From assembly GCA_036924285.1 (NCBI GenBank), contig JAYKYS010000006.1, positions 21,426,001-21,490,000 on the forward strand: a stretch of 64,000 nucleotides of DNA. The letters are read 5' to 3'. Under the pieces are notes generated by a model. That model made no database searches. It was given only the letters and a program-made list of their open reading frames with translations, and had not been told where the DNA came from. The position numbers were made by a program, and so were the translations under genes. The stretch comes from Asterella californica (taxonomy: Eukaryota; Streptophyta; Marchantiopsida; Marchantiales; Aytoniaceae). The stretch's first letter is position 1. Each line of letters opens with the position of its first letter. This document shows positions 43,601 through 54,968 of this stretch, one piece after another.

Positions 43601-45600
43601 AATATAAATATTGTTAAAGTGACAATACCTAGAGAGTTTTACAAAAGGTTATAAATTCCTTTCTTATAACGTGTTTGTGACTATGTACAATGACGGGACC
43701 GATCTACATAAAGGAAAGATAACTTTTCACTATCGGAAAGAACGGGATAGATCTTGCAGTGAATGCAGACGACAATCACCTTTTCTGAAGACCAGTAGAG
43801 TGAACAAACTGTCACGCAGAGTGACGCAAGGGCGACATCTGGCCCTCTCGGAGCTTATTGGATAAGAGTGCACAGTTTATTACAGAGGAATTTTTGCTTG
43901 TTTGTGAACTGATATTGACGTTGGAACGTAAGTCTCAGAATTAACTGCGAAAGTTCTCATTTTTACGTTCATGGACGGCCCAGAAGTCACCTATCTACCG
44001 TAATTGTAACGGAAAACAAGAACGAAAAGAAGTCCAGCTCGTGTAGACCTCAGGCCCCTGAGGTCAGGGTCAGGGTAGTCTTGCGGTAACTCAGGTTTAC
44101 ACCAAGTTCCACGTGTAACGTCCATTGAAGGTACTAAACTAACCCATTCAGCAAATCAGGTCCCTACTTGGCAAGACAGCCAACGATCTTGCATCATCAC
44201 AGCCACAGTCGGTATTGGAGGAGCTTTGTGCCGGTTAGGAAGTTTAGGATTTTACCGGGAATCCTGTTCGGACGAGAATGGTTTGGCGGCAAAAGAGTGC
44301 TGACAATGTTGGACAAGGAAGGAGAAGGACACGTTGATCTTCAGAAGTCTCAGGAAAGATCCGGCACCTTCGTACCCTAGGAAATTAGCCACGTGGCCTT
44401 CAGGAGTTCGAGGCAGTAGAATCTCCAGTTTATGGTACCTCAGTAACTTGTAGCTTGTAACTTGAGTAACTTGAATACCGTACTTGAGGGAAATGTTCAA
44501 CTGTCAAAGATTTGGACAGTCCTGCTAAACAGTGCTAAGGACTGCTAAGGACCAGCTTACGTGGGAACTTACGTTCTAGACCTGGAGAAAGACTTTTCCT
44601 CCTCAGAAGAAAATATCTATCCACGTTTGCATGAACAGGCCGCGTGGCCCATTAGGGACAGAAATTCACTCTAGGGAAAAACGAAAGGGCTAAACTATTC
44701 CCGGAATCCGGTTCATAGCCGGAAGTTGGTTTGTCTCATTACTCTAGCTACTACGTTTCCTTCTTGAAGATCAGCTTCACGAGATACAGTTAGAGGTATC
44801 AATTGGTTCTGGGAGATCCCGTGGGCGTCTATAGATGGTAAGTATAGGCCGGTAGTATAGGCCGGTAGAAGCTACACGAAGGGTAATAAACGAGAAAGCG
44901 AAAAGTGAGGATCCCGGCCGAGCCGAGCCTACCGTAGACCACGTCCTGAGGCGCGAAAGTTCGACAGAACAGGTCTAGAAGGATACCGAAACCGCCTTCG
45001 GAGAACCGCGTGAAGGGTACTGGTCGCGGTTCCCGAATGTTCCCTAACTTCACCCGGGCACATAGCAGTGTCCGTTAACTGGACCTTCTCGAACCAACCG
45101 GAACTTACTTCTTTAGCAGGAACTCGTCGCCCCGTCCACAACTCAGTCCTCCCTGCCGTCTTGGACGCAGTACAGGCAGACGCGCGGGTACGTGCCGTTC
45201 TCCACTAGTGCTTAGACTTCAGTTTCTGACCTACCTACCGGGTACTGGTGACCGCCACAGAATCAAAATGACGTGATTGATCCCTTTTCTAGTCGTCAGC
45301 ATGGTAATGCTACTGGATGCAAACCGGTAATGTAGAGACCGCGACTACTCCCAGAACGCGGTGAGATGCGGGCCCTTCTCGAGACGTCCTTTTGCCACCT
45401 GGTAGTTGACAGTTTGAGTGAAGGGTTCCTACTCCCGAGGGCAGGTCTCCTCCGATATTTGCTGGAGTCCGTTCCTTCTAGAGGAAGGGCCTGAAGGCCT
45501 TCTCTAGATTCTTCCGAAGAACTTCGGAACCGACCATGACTGCCGCTGCTGGCTACTCAAATACGAACCCCCGACTCCACTTGACATGTCAGGCAGTGAA
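43601..45600. other. Unidentified region upstream of the BAG gene
   Basis: Base composition is more even than in the neighbouring AT-rich DNA. I found no protein domain in any frame. Small structures are a 13-bp tandem repeat, TATAGGCCGGTAG, at about 44842-44868, and a palindrome-rich stretch at 45475-45530 (AGAAGG/CCTTCT and TTCCGAAGAACTTCGGAA). It may be old transposon debris. Confidence 0.4.
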
Positions 45601-45861
45601 CAAATCTTTCTTTGAAGCTCGTGCATTAAGCTATCCTACACACTTCTCTCTCGCAGATCGCGGCAAAGTGTTAGTCTAGTTCGTTCGGATCTTTGATCTT
45701 CTATCGATTGCGGATATCTCATTAGTGACTTAGACAGTAGCGGAGACAGTAAGTGAACGGACGAAAGAACGACGAGATACAGCAGTTTTGAGTGATAGAT
45801 TGGATTTGGTGAGGGAGGTTTTCTGATAGATCGATTTTCCGCGTGGTGGTTTGAGTGAGAA
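45601..45861 (+). promoter_or_regulatory. Likely 5' leader of the BAG gene
   Basis: This stretch is rich in GATCT/CGATT and GAGAC words directly before the ATG. I cannot set a transcription start or a TATA box with confidence. Confidence 0.35.
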
Positions 45862-48037
45862 ATGGGAGGCGGAGTGGTCAGTGGCGAGCCATACATTCGC
45901 TATCCGTACAGCTCGAGTGGGACTCCCGGGTACAGTTCAGTGTTTCCTCCTCGGAGACGATCGAGCTTTTGGGGCAATGAGTCGTTTCCCGAGGAATTGA
46001 CGAATCTGGCTAGGAAAAGGAAGCTGGATGGAGTTAAAGGAGAGTCACTGGGTGTATCGAATGGGAAAAATGTGCGTGAAATCGTTGTGGAGGACTCATC
46101 GATGAGCAGGAGTTCGCCAACTCATAAGTCACAGGGTTATGGAAACGCTGGCACTAGCTCTGGGAATTCGCCTGCTTCTCTTAGGGGCGGAAGTAGAAGC
46201 CTTGCTCCAAGTGAGGGTCATACCGTCACGATTCCTGTGGTGTTTACCAGCGGGGAGGTGAAACATCAGCCTGTACCTGTCGTCTCTCCGGAGGGAACAA
46301 AGAAGCCCAGGAGAACATTTAGTGAGGAGGCAGCCGCAGTTCTGATCCAGTCCGTATTCAGAGGGTATCTTATCCGGAGAACTAAGCCTCTTGAGCACAT
46401 GCGCAATATCAGCAGCATCAGGACGAAACTGAAAGACTTCGAACGACAATTGTCTGACACGGACGTAGTCGAGAAAATGAGAACAGATATGACTGTCAGG
46501 CTCCGAATCACAGAGGGAATCATGGCCCTGTTGTTGCAATTGGACGCCATTCAGGTAAGCGAAGGAGCACAATGTGGTCGCTGTTTCTCTTTCTCTCTCA
46601 TTTTCCTGTCATTGTGCCTCCTGCAGTTTGGTTCTGTGTTAGGCTCCTGCCTACATAGTGATTCTGTGTGTTAGTCAGGATACTCACAGGTACGTTACTT
46701 TGTGTTCATTTCAGGGTGTGCATCCCGACATTCGAGTATGGAGGAAAGCTGTGACGAAGGAGGTGGTCACTCTCCAGGAGAGAGTAGACATTCTACTGAA
46801 TGGTGATGGAGAGACACTGGAACCCCCCCTTGAAGGTCACGATGATGAAGATACAGCTATGGCGGTGGAGGAAGGTAATGCAGCCGAGGACATTCGTTAC
46901 GAAAATGATGACGCAATGACCGAAATCGTTCACAGTGAGTCGCTGCCGGAATCCAAGCACACGGAGGGCAACTGGCCGGAGGAAATTGTTCTAGATCAGT
47001 TGAAATTGGGGGATGACGAAGTTGATGACGAAGTTGTGCAAGATGTGTGCGCTGATGTCGGTGAGCGCGCGGGCGAGGTTACCATGGACAATTCGGACCT
47101 CGAAAGTGGCGATTTTGCGGTCACAATGGAGCAGACGGGGGGACGACAAGAGCTAAGAATAGAGGCGATGCAGGATGGAGGGCTCATGCTGGAAAGAAGC
47201 GATCATCGACAGCAGCACACACGTTCAAAATCCCAAGATGCCCACAGCAGTGGGGCAGCCGGGTTCCAAACAATGGACACCAAAGGTGAGCCAATGACCG
47301 ATGACGGCGAGGCGACGACGGAGGGTGCGGTGAGGAAGGACGAGGAACTTCGAGGTGAAGAGGCTGTTATCTTTAGCACGGACGTAGCGGAGCATGGTGA
47401 AGGCGGATGGACTGATGCCCCTGCCGAAACCGAGACTTTCGAAGGTCCCGAAGCGACCGCGGGACAAGGTATGGAGTTGGACAGGGACGAGTCTCCCCCA
47501 GGAAATCGGGGCGAAGAACTCACCGGAAGTCCCTACCTATTCGACTGTAAATGGAATCGCAGCCCGAGAGAGCGGGAGACGTTGAAGAACTTATTGAAGG
47601 AGATCTCCAGTCCTTCGGAGAGGACGGCACCAGTCCCTCACTGTGTCCGACTGAGTGGCGCCGAAGAAACGGACTGCCACGGTGCGCCTGGCGCGTGTTC
47701 GGACCATGAAGAAAATGACGGGGCCGCAGCGGATTCCGGCCCCGGCTCCAAGAGCGGAAATGACGAGCCGGACGCACGAGCTGAAGCCTCTGGATGGACG
47801 GAGAAACCTGAACCTGATGGTCGTCTGTTGAAGCTGTGTGAGGAGAATAAATTGTTGAAGTCGCTTTTGTTGGACGTCATGAAGTGGAACCAGCTCCAGG
47901 CCAACAACATGAGGAATGTCACGGAGAGATTAGAGAAATTAGAAGAGAGACTTATGGCGAAGCAAAAGAAGAGCAGCAGTAAACCCAAAGGACAGAGATG
48001 TACCCGCAGCAGATTAGAACGGAGGTTGAGGAGATGA
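45862..48037 (+). CDS. IQ and BAG domain co-chaperone (plant BAG5/6/7-like)
   Basis: Two exons, 45862-46554 and 46715-48037, join in phase across a GT-AG intron to give about 671 residues. Residues 157-173 form an IQ calmodulin-binding motif (AAAVLIQSVFRGYLIRR). Residues about 180-262 match a BAG domain, including LRITEGIMALLLQLDAIQ continuing as GVHPDIRVWRKAVTKEV. BAG domains bind the nucleotide-binding domain of HSP70 and promote nucleotide exchange. The intron splits the BAG domain. A long Glu/Asp/Gly-rich low-complexity middle follows. The C-terminus has a Leu-rich coiled coil (LCEENKLLKSLLLDVMKW and RLEKLEERL) and a Lys/Arg tail, an arrangement seen in BAG6-type plant proteins. The ATG chosen is the first in the long frame. 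The role is inferred from the family. Confidence 0.9.
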
Positions 48038-50200
48038 TTCAGATTCTACGAGTGTGCTTCTGTACAGCTTACTTAATGTGTACATACTAAGCTTTTGGCT
48101 TCAGTTATACAACTGTTCACTCTGCCAGCGCTAACTGAGTCTGTAACGTCATGTCTATCGTGAAATATGCATACTTCACACTTGGTTTGCGTCAACCTGA
48201 AACCGATCCATATCCTGCAGGAATGGTACGAGATTCAGGAACTTCCTTTTCACCTGTTTGCTTAAAGTTTATGCACATGTTTTGCTCGGCAAGACACTAT
48301 ACTCTGAGATGTCGTAAGTGACGGAGAAAGAGCAGGAGAGAGAGAATTCTGGGATGAATAATGCTCCTATTCGAATTGATAGGTAGGATAGGTAAGGTAC
48401 ATAAACTTGTGAGAGGCTTCTTTGCAGCTACACCTTGCCAGCAACATAGTCAGTATTCTACCCGAACATCGAGAAGCAAGTGACATCGTTTTAGAGTTCA
48501 CAGTTTGGAAGTTTTACGAGTACAACAACAAAGAGGCTTTTGAGAAATATCACATCCCTTTGTCCAGCAAACCACACCGCCGGGTGTGGCGGCGGCCTGC
48601 GCGCTTTGTTACGGGTGGCTCCCTTAGCCGCTTCTAATATACTTCCGGTCGACCGGGGCCGTTTTATTAAAAAAAATAAAAATAAAAATAAAAAAATTAA
48701 GCAAACCATCACGAATAACGAAATGTTAGCTGAATAACATACGACGAGAGAATTCCCATACCAAGTGTGTCTCCTGATACGAGAAAGGGTCCCCGAATAC
48801 CTGAGAATCTGGTAGGTAACTGATCATCCTTCCCGTGCCATATATGCATGCTTCCCAACAGATATAGACTGTGCAGTATAGTATAAGAGTAGCAGTGTCA
48901 ACGCTTACTGTTTGCTAGGTGTGTCCGGTAGTGGTTATACGACTTATGCTCCATATATCATCATGGTCATGGTGCGAGTGCAATTTTGTTGACCCAGAAT
49001 GCCTTATTTTTCGGGTTTGCTTTCAGAGAAATGAGAAATTTAATCATTACTGCTTTTGGTCACTACGTCTTCATCCCAACTTGGAATCTGTGAATAAAGA
49101 ATCAACTTAATAGTTATTCACCATTATATTCATATCTAGAAGTTGTTTGAAGCAAAAAGAGATATTTTATAAATATTTAAAGAATATTGTGAAGAAGAAA
49201 GTTACTGCTGAGTAAAATAAATTATTCTTTTTCGTGCTTCTGTACTCATACTCGGGGTTTAAGACCAGGTATCACATGCTGTTTACACGGTTAAACTTTT
49301 TGCTTAAGAGTATAACCAACATCTCTTAGCAAGGTGTTGCAATGGTATATTACGTATCAGATTTCAGATTTTATATAGCATGGAAAACAGTATTACCAGT
49401 AATTTAATGGATGGATGTTCTTAATACTGTAAGGCGATTATATAATAGTATGGGCTTGAAATGTAGAACGTATAATTAACATAACCCTAAACCTTAATGG
49501 GAAAGAGTAGTTTATCTAGCTAAAAACACTAAATTTTGTTTCCATCACAATATCAAACAAAAGGCTTAGGGTCTAAACCCTAATTCTAAATCTTGGTATT
49601 CAGGTTTTCGCCTCCACCCAGATATATATACACATGCTTTTGCTTTTCTCTGATCTTTTTTCTGCAAGTTCGAGGGCACGCATATAATTTATTCACCTTC
49701 TCGACGATTGATGCTGGTGAGCAGTATATTATTAAAGCAAAACACAAAAGTGTCGTCTGAAGAGGTCTTCCCTTTTTTTCTCTGCTTCGGTGTGGGAGGA
49801 AGAATATTTCTCTTTGGCAGCAAAGCACACTACTCATGAGATTTGTTCTTTTTGCAGGCCAAAGTGCAGGCGATCACTCTGAAAGCGTCACATTACGTTC
49901 CTCTAGTGATTTTGCTTTTCTTCACTTAATAATGGATTATGTCGATGTACGAACTCTGTCAATATTTTCTAGGAAGTGCACGAACGGATGGAAGAATGCT
50001 GTTGCAAGTGCACGAAATGGTAAAACTGAAAGGTGTTTTGCACTAAATTATCGAGAACGCATTATCTCTCTTCCTTTGCACAAATGAACACTGAAGATAC
50101 ATGTAAACATGACAGAACATGCGAACATATGCATAATTGAAAAATTATAGGTCTCAGAGATCAAATCCGAAGAACAAGTCGTTTTATTTCATATACTCCA
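48038..50200. other. Downstream of the BAG gene: 3' UTR, then AT-rich DNA
   Basis: Holds a GC-rich block with an A-rich tail (48570-48702), listed separately. Short telomere-like AACCCTAAAC/TAAACCCTAAT words lie near 49485 and 49573. No supported protein gene. Confidence 0.45.
48570..48702 (+). repeat. SINE-like GC-rich block with A-rich tail
   Basis: A GC-rich segment (CACACCGCCGGGTGTGGCGG to CGACCGGGGCCG) is followed directly by T(4)ATT and a run of A interrupted by single T (AAAAATAAAAATAAAAA). Its composition is sharply different from both flanks. A retroposed small RNA or SINE would look like this. No A/B box could be shown. Confidence 0.4.
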
Positions 50201-50356
50201 TATCCAGTTAAATAGCTTTGTAACTAAATCCTCCTTTAAACTGCGAATCAGGAATGCGAAGTAAACTTTCATGCTGTGTAATGTCTTTCCATGGTGAACT
50301 GTTTTCTTCATCAGAAGAAAGAATATCAAGAGCTATATTCTTATCATTCTGAACTA

Positions 50357-50407
50357 AATCTAAAGTTGTCATCTTCTTACATAATAAGAAGATGACAACT
50401 TTAGATT
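50357..50407. repeat. Perfect 23-bp-stem hairpin
   Basis: AATCTAAAGTTGTCATCTTC continues as TTA, then a CATAA loop, then the exact inverse TAAGAAGATGACAACTTTAG and ATT. I see no mismatch. It could be a MITE core or a small-RNA-type fold-back. Confidence 0.88.
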
Positions 50408-50849
50408 GTCGAATCACCATACCAATCTGAATCTGACGTCAGGTAACACTTTCACTTGACTTCCATCATCTGTGTTGAACAATGAACACGTTGCATTCAG
50501 TTCAACTGCTTGTGCTTGCGTGGGTTTAAGCCAAGCACTATGAAATCTATATTTTCTCGAATCTTTACAGATTTTCTTGCATCTTCTTTAACTGATTGGA
50601 AGCGTTCAGAAGCATAAGAGTTTGTTGTGAAGAAAATCAGACAGTCAAGGGAAGAGACTAATATCAAGGTCACCGTCGGTTTTACAAACTGTGATCGAGA
50701 GCTCCATGTTCAGTCTTTCGGCTCTCGCTTGTCAGCGAAGGAACATGGTTACGGCCAAACTACGTGTGATGTCTACAAAGCTAACGAAATACAGAAGGGT
50801 CGAAGTGTTGCAAATACAAAGGAGTGACAGTGTCCGATACAAGCAATGT

Positions 50850-51341
50850 ATGGTGGATGCGAACAGTCCCTCAGAACTAAGAAAATAGGCAAGGTGGGAG
50901 AACATATGGTATCTTCTATCTTGTAAGTAATGAGATAATTCACTGATCAAATAGTAAAAAATTCGATAAAGACCGGTCACTATCCGTAGAGATTACAAAT
51001 GGAAGCGGCAAAGATGGCAAATCTTCACGATCTTTATGTAATCAAATTTGAAGAAAAAAGCTATGCCGATCGAGAGAGTATGTAATTCAAGGTAGTACTA
51101 GCTTGGTGTGAAGGAGCAGTGCACTATCATCGAAGCTTATCATGGGTCCACTGGAAGCAAGATAAAGAAAACATGGAGGAGTGGCAGAAATATACAAACT
51201 CTCATAATCCGATTCGACTATGTTAACGTCAATAGTTGAAACACTTCCGGATGAGAGAAAATGACTAAGATGACTATAATCGCTATAGAGACTGCAATTG
51301 CTCTCATCGATTACATCTAGACGATCCTTAGTCTGGGACAT
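50850..51341 (-). pseudogene. Partial degraded copy of ORF A of the two-ORF family
   Basis: Minus-strand pieces include SDYESLYISATPP and ISFDD, followed after stops by FYYLISELSHYLQDRRYHMFSHLAYFL and IHCLYR. They correspond in order to ATPP, SFDD and FRDRHSILFCYPKYL with HAVYR in the 38-kb ORF A. DNA near 51000-51065 also resembles 17975-18060 (CAAATTTGAYTA, ATCTTTG). No ORF B was found next to it. Confidence 0.55.
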
Positions 51342-51779
51342 TACCGAAGAGGAAGCACACCATATAACAATTCATCATCGCCCTTAATCACATTGGCTTC
51401 ACGGACACATTCCATTGATCCAGAAGGGTCGACAAGTCGTGAAACCACTGTCCATGCCATATGTGCAGTTTCTGTCGACAGCAAAAGAAAAGGTGAGGAG
51501 CGCACGTCCGTCCATAATGTGACTGACGGGTTGTAATGTAAAGAAAGCACAATCTACACACAAGAGCGTAGTGAGAAGAGAAGAACTAAGAAGAGACGTG
51601 GAAATGGTGCACATGTAGAACAGCAGTGACAAAAACAAATGACAATGTGTGAGCAATAGGAGAAGCGCAAAAACAGAAAAAAAAAGGGAACGTTTGCCAG
51701 CGTAAGCTCAATATACCTGCAGCCAATACGAGAAAAAAAGTTAGGAACCGTAGTTAGAAGAAAAGAAAAAGAAAAAACA

Positions 51780-51920
51780 AAGAGTGTAAGGAGAGAAGAT
51801 TTATCGACTGTGAAGAAAGAGAAATAGCGAAGAGCGTAAGGACAGATGAGTTATCGAGTGCGAAGAGAAAGAAATTGCGAAGAGTGTAAAGACAGATATT
51901 ATCAACTGCGAGGTCAATTA
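51780..51920. repeat. Tandem repeats of about 50 bp, three copies
   Basis: Units beginning AAGAGYGTAAGGASAGA, with TTATCGASTG and AAGAAA words, occur three times in a row with small differences. The purine-rich composition extends on both sides. Confidence 0.72.
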
Positions 51921-52211
51921 TAGAAAAACCGCACGGACACTTGTAGAAGAAAGCCCAACATGATCACATTCCGCCAAGATCGCCAAGAGAAGAAAGACGA
52001 GATAGAGTCATAGAACAATCATAGACAGCGTTAGAAGCTGCAAGAGACAATGCCAAACGATGGTGGGAGAAACAAAGCGTAACCATCCAGCGATGACGAG
52101 CGAAAATAAGAAGCGAAGCCTGAGACGTGCGATACAGCTACAACACCATAGGGAATGGACAATGGCAGCAGAAGAGCTAAGACTAGAAGAGCGCAGCCAT
52201 GCAGCGATGCC

Positions 52212-52484
52212 GAGCGAGAAACAAAATGAAAAGAGAAGCGCCAAGGCATCGGTGAAAATATACGAAATGAAGCGGAACTGCCGCCATAGAATTTGAACTT
52301 AATTAAAGCGAATCCAACGTCCGCTGTTGGCAACCTATCCGCGAAGTGAAACAAAAAAAGAGAAGCGTCAAGACAGAGGCTTCTTCTGAAAAAATATACA
52401 ACGCACACGAAATGAAACGATCATAGAATTTGAAGTTAATTAAAGCGTACCCAACGTCGTCCGCTGCCAACCTATCCGCACGAT
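52212..52484. repeat. Tandem duplication of about 140 bp
   Basis: GAAACAAAA..AGAGAAGCG, then ATAGAATTTGAASTTAATTA and ACCTATCCGC, occur at 52212-52342 and again at 52347-52484. Confidence 0.75.
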
Positions 52485-53515
52485 GGATTTATCCCTGCTG
52501 GATACAATGCTTGTCCTCTTCCTCCCATTTCTCAAAACCTCACTTAAGATGCAAAATAGGGGTTCACCAACGACCCACACGTCAGTTGAATATTATGCTT
52601 TCTAGAAATGAATTTAGATAAAGAGACACATTAGAGAGATCCTCGGAGTTGAGTCTCTAAAATATTTAACGAAAGAGGTACGTCAAAAAGGATGGGAGCG
52701 TACTTCTGAACTTTTCTTAGATGACAAAAAAGAAAGACGACAAGAGTTGCTGCTTAGATAAACTTGAAGCGTCAAGGTTAAAAGGGCAAGAGAACCCATA
52801 AGTACAGTTTCCAGTGACGATACAATGGACGATAAAGAACTTCAGAGAAAAAGGAAAAATATACCGTTTTCATTCAGTTTAAATTTGGCAAACTTTCAGA
52901 GAGGAGAGGTTCAGTGATGTACTTTTTGAGTGAAATTATATTACAGTAGTGTGAGACGGGGGTATAGACTCGTCTCTAGACGAATAGGGTCAATCACCTG
53001 AGGATAGAATTAGACAATACTTTGAACTGCCTCTTCGTTGTATTACAATAACACTCAAAAGTGTGCAAAAGGCACTACACTTTGAGTTATAAGTGTAATA
53101 CTGAAGCACTGAATCCTTGGACGTAAGAGATTTTCGTATTTTCTATCAAACATTTTATCATTTTAAATAATTTTACCTAATTTATCTCAATGGACGTTTG
53201 CAATCTATTCCTCTAAATGAGATCTCTTGTAATGTTTTTGATTCGGATTTCTATAGACTTTTACAGTATCTAATTACAAACATTCAGGACATACCTCTTC
53301 TTATCTTAATCTTGTATTCGTCATAGGTTAGAGGTTTGAGTAGCACCAGTAGACCAAAGTCTAGCATGTGTGTTCATGAGAAAAGTTTTAAAAAGCACGT
53401 GAAAACTGAATGGAGCTCAGAGGTATCCATACATACCATAATAATAAGATACTGATATTGAGAGTTCGAAAAAATAAAGCAACTCTAATTCAGTTGAAGT
53501 TATCAGTAGGCCTCG
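52485..53515. other. No gene seen
   Basis: AT-rich DNA without supported open frames. No repeat stood out. Confidence 0.5.
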
Positions 53516-54055
53516 GCTCCCGTTTGGTTCGGTTCAAACCGGTTTGAGAAAGTTTGGACTTAACCGTTATAAACCGAACTGGTTAAAAGAAATATAAACT
53601 TGAACGGACAGCGGACCAAACCATTTAAACCAGACACTGTATAAACTGAACCATTTAAACCAAAACCACGAAATCAATAAATTAAACCATCTAAATTTTC
53701 AAAAATCTGAACATGAACCACTTTGAATCAAACCGTTTCGAACCAAACCGTATACATCATAGTCCGAACCGTTTAAACTAGTTAAAGGTTACTTCAGCTA
53801 GAGTTCAAAATTGCACATAATGTTCTGAAATTACAGATTATTAAACTGTGGTTTGAACTGTTTAAGCTGCAGTTCGAACCATCTGAACCATTTCTATAAA
53901 TTCTATTGAATGTTGAACCAAACTGATTCAAACCTGAACCGTTATAAACGTAACCATATGTTGAACTTGAACGAAACCAAACCGTGGTTGACCGATCCTA
54001 AACTGCTTTAAACCACGGTCGTGGTTCAGTTTGGCTCGAACCGAACAAGAACCGA
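53516..54055. repeat. Array of degenerate AACCGTTTRAACC-type short repeats
   Basis: Words such as AACCGGTTTGA, AACCGTTATAAACC, AACCATTTAAACC, AACCGTTTAAAC and GAACCGAACAAG follow each other through about 540 bp, in both orientations because the word is close to palindromic. The unit is about 12-15 bp and quite diverged. Confidence 0.78.
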
Positions 54056-54420
54056 TTTCTAGTTATCCGTTCCAAGGATTTCTTTCTATTTCTTTCTATT
54101 TTTCCTTTTCTCCTAAATATGTTCGAAAAGTGTAGCTTGATACTCCGTACATGGATACCATGCTAGCCATGTTCAAGATTCTACTCTAAATCTTCCTACA
54201 CTTCCCATAATCGTTATATTGTAAAAACAATCCAAACCGCGCATAGTAAATCAAGCTTTCCCTAACTCTGGTAGGGCATGTGGATAAAAACCACGCAGTT
54301 AAGGAAACGTGAATGGAAACTTCACACACTAAAAATCTAAACTCTAGACACTTTCAGAATTCAAATACATGACTATATCCACTTAATGGACAAGGATGTT
54401 CAAAAGTGAGTCACTCGTGC

Positions 54421-54522
54421 ATATATATTCATTTTCTCCATCTTTCTCAGAGGAGGAAAATATGTAGAGGTTTAATTTAATATCTAATCTTTTTGATAAA
54501 AAATATTAGGTAATAAATTAAA
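54421..54522. repeat. Two-hairpin repeat
   Basis: Hairpin B (TTCATTTTCTCCATC facing GAGGAGGAAAATAT), then hairpin A (GTTTAATTTAATATCTAATC facing TTAGGTAATAAATTAAAC). The downstream body includes AGACTTGTATCTTTAG and ends near AGTTCATCAGATATACATAT. Confidence 0.75.
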
Positions 54523-54857
54523 CTCATAATAAATTAATGTATTAATAATTTCAGGTTCTTAGACTTGTATCTTTAGTCGCGCTGCAATCTAATTATGGTT
54601 ATATCCTGGACTTCGTACGATTCCATGCATAGACTAATAACTAAAATTAAAATTTATCAATTTATAAAATGTATTTAATATTTATAAATTTTTTCAATAA
54701 CAACAAGCGAGCAAAAGTTCCCAAAAGTTCATCAGATATACATATATATTCACTTTAACTCTGAGGTGTGAAGTTCGATTCTTATGTACTCATATCGCAC
54801 ACTGAAGTTAATTTATGAGAAGTAATTCCGTTTCGTTATTGTTTGTACTATCCATGA

Positions 54858-54968
54858 AGCATGTATATTTTACCTTCTCTACTTTCTGGAGATGGTGGCA
54901 TGCACTTAATTATATTATTAATAATTTTTTCTCGGTGGAAGGATTAGTTAATAAATTGATAATTATCA
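54858..54968. repeat. Two-hairpin repeat, weak
   Basis: The B-type arm ATATTTTACCTTCTC faces GGAGATGGTGGCATGC imperfectly. The A-type arms, TTAATTATATTATTAATAAT and GGATTAGTTAATAAATTGAT, are decayed. Confidence 0.5.

Noticed and set aside
47203..47988. Minus-strand Ser/Pro-rich frames opposite the BAG gene
   Set aside because: They are shadows of the acidic low-complexity coding sequence.
49480..49590. Interstitial telomere repeats
   Set aside because: Only single AACCCTAAAC and TAAACCCTAAT words are present, with no array.
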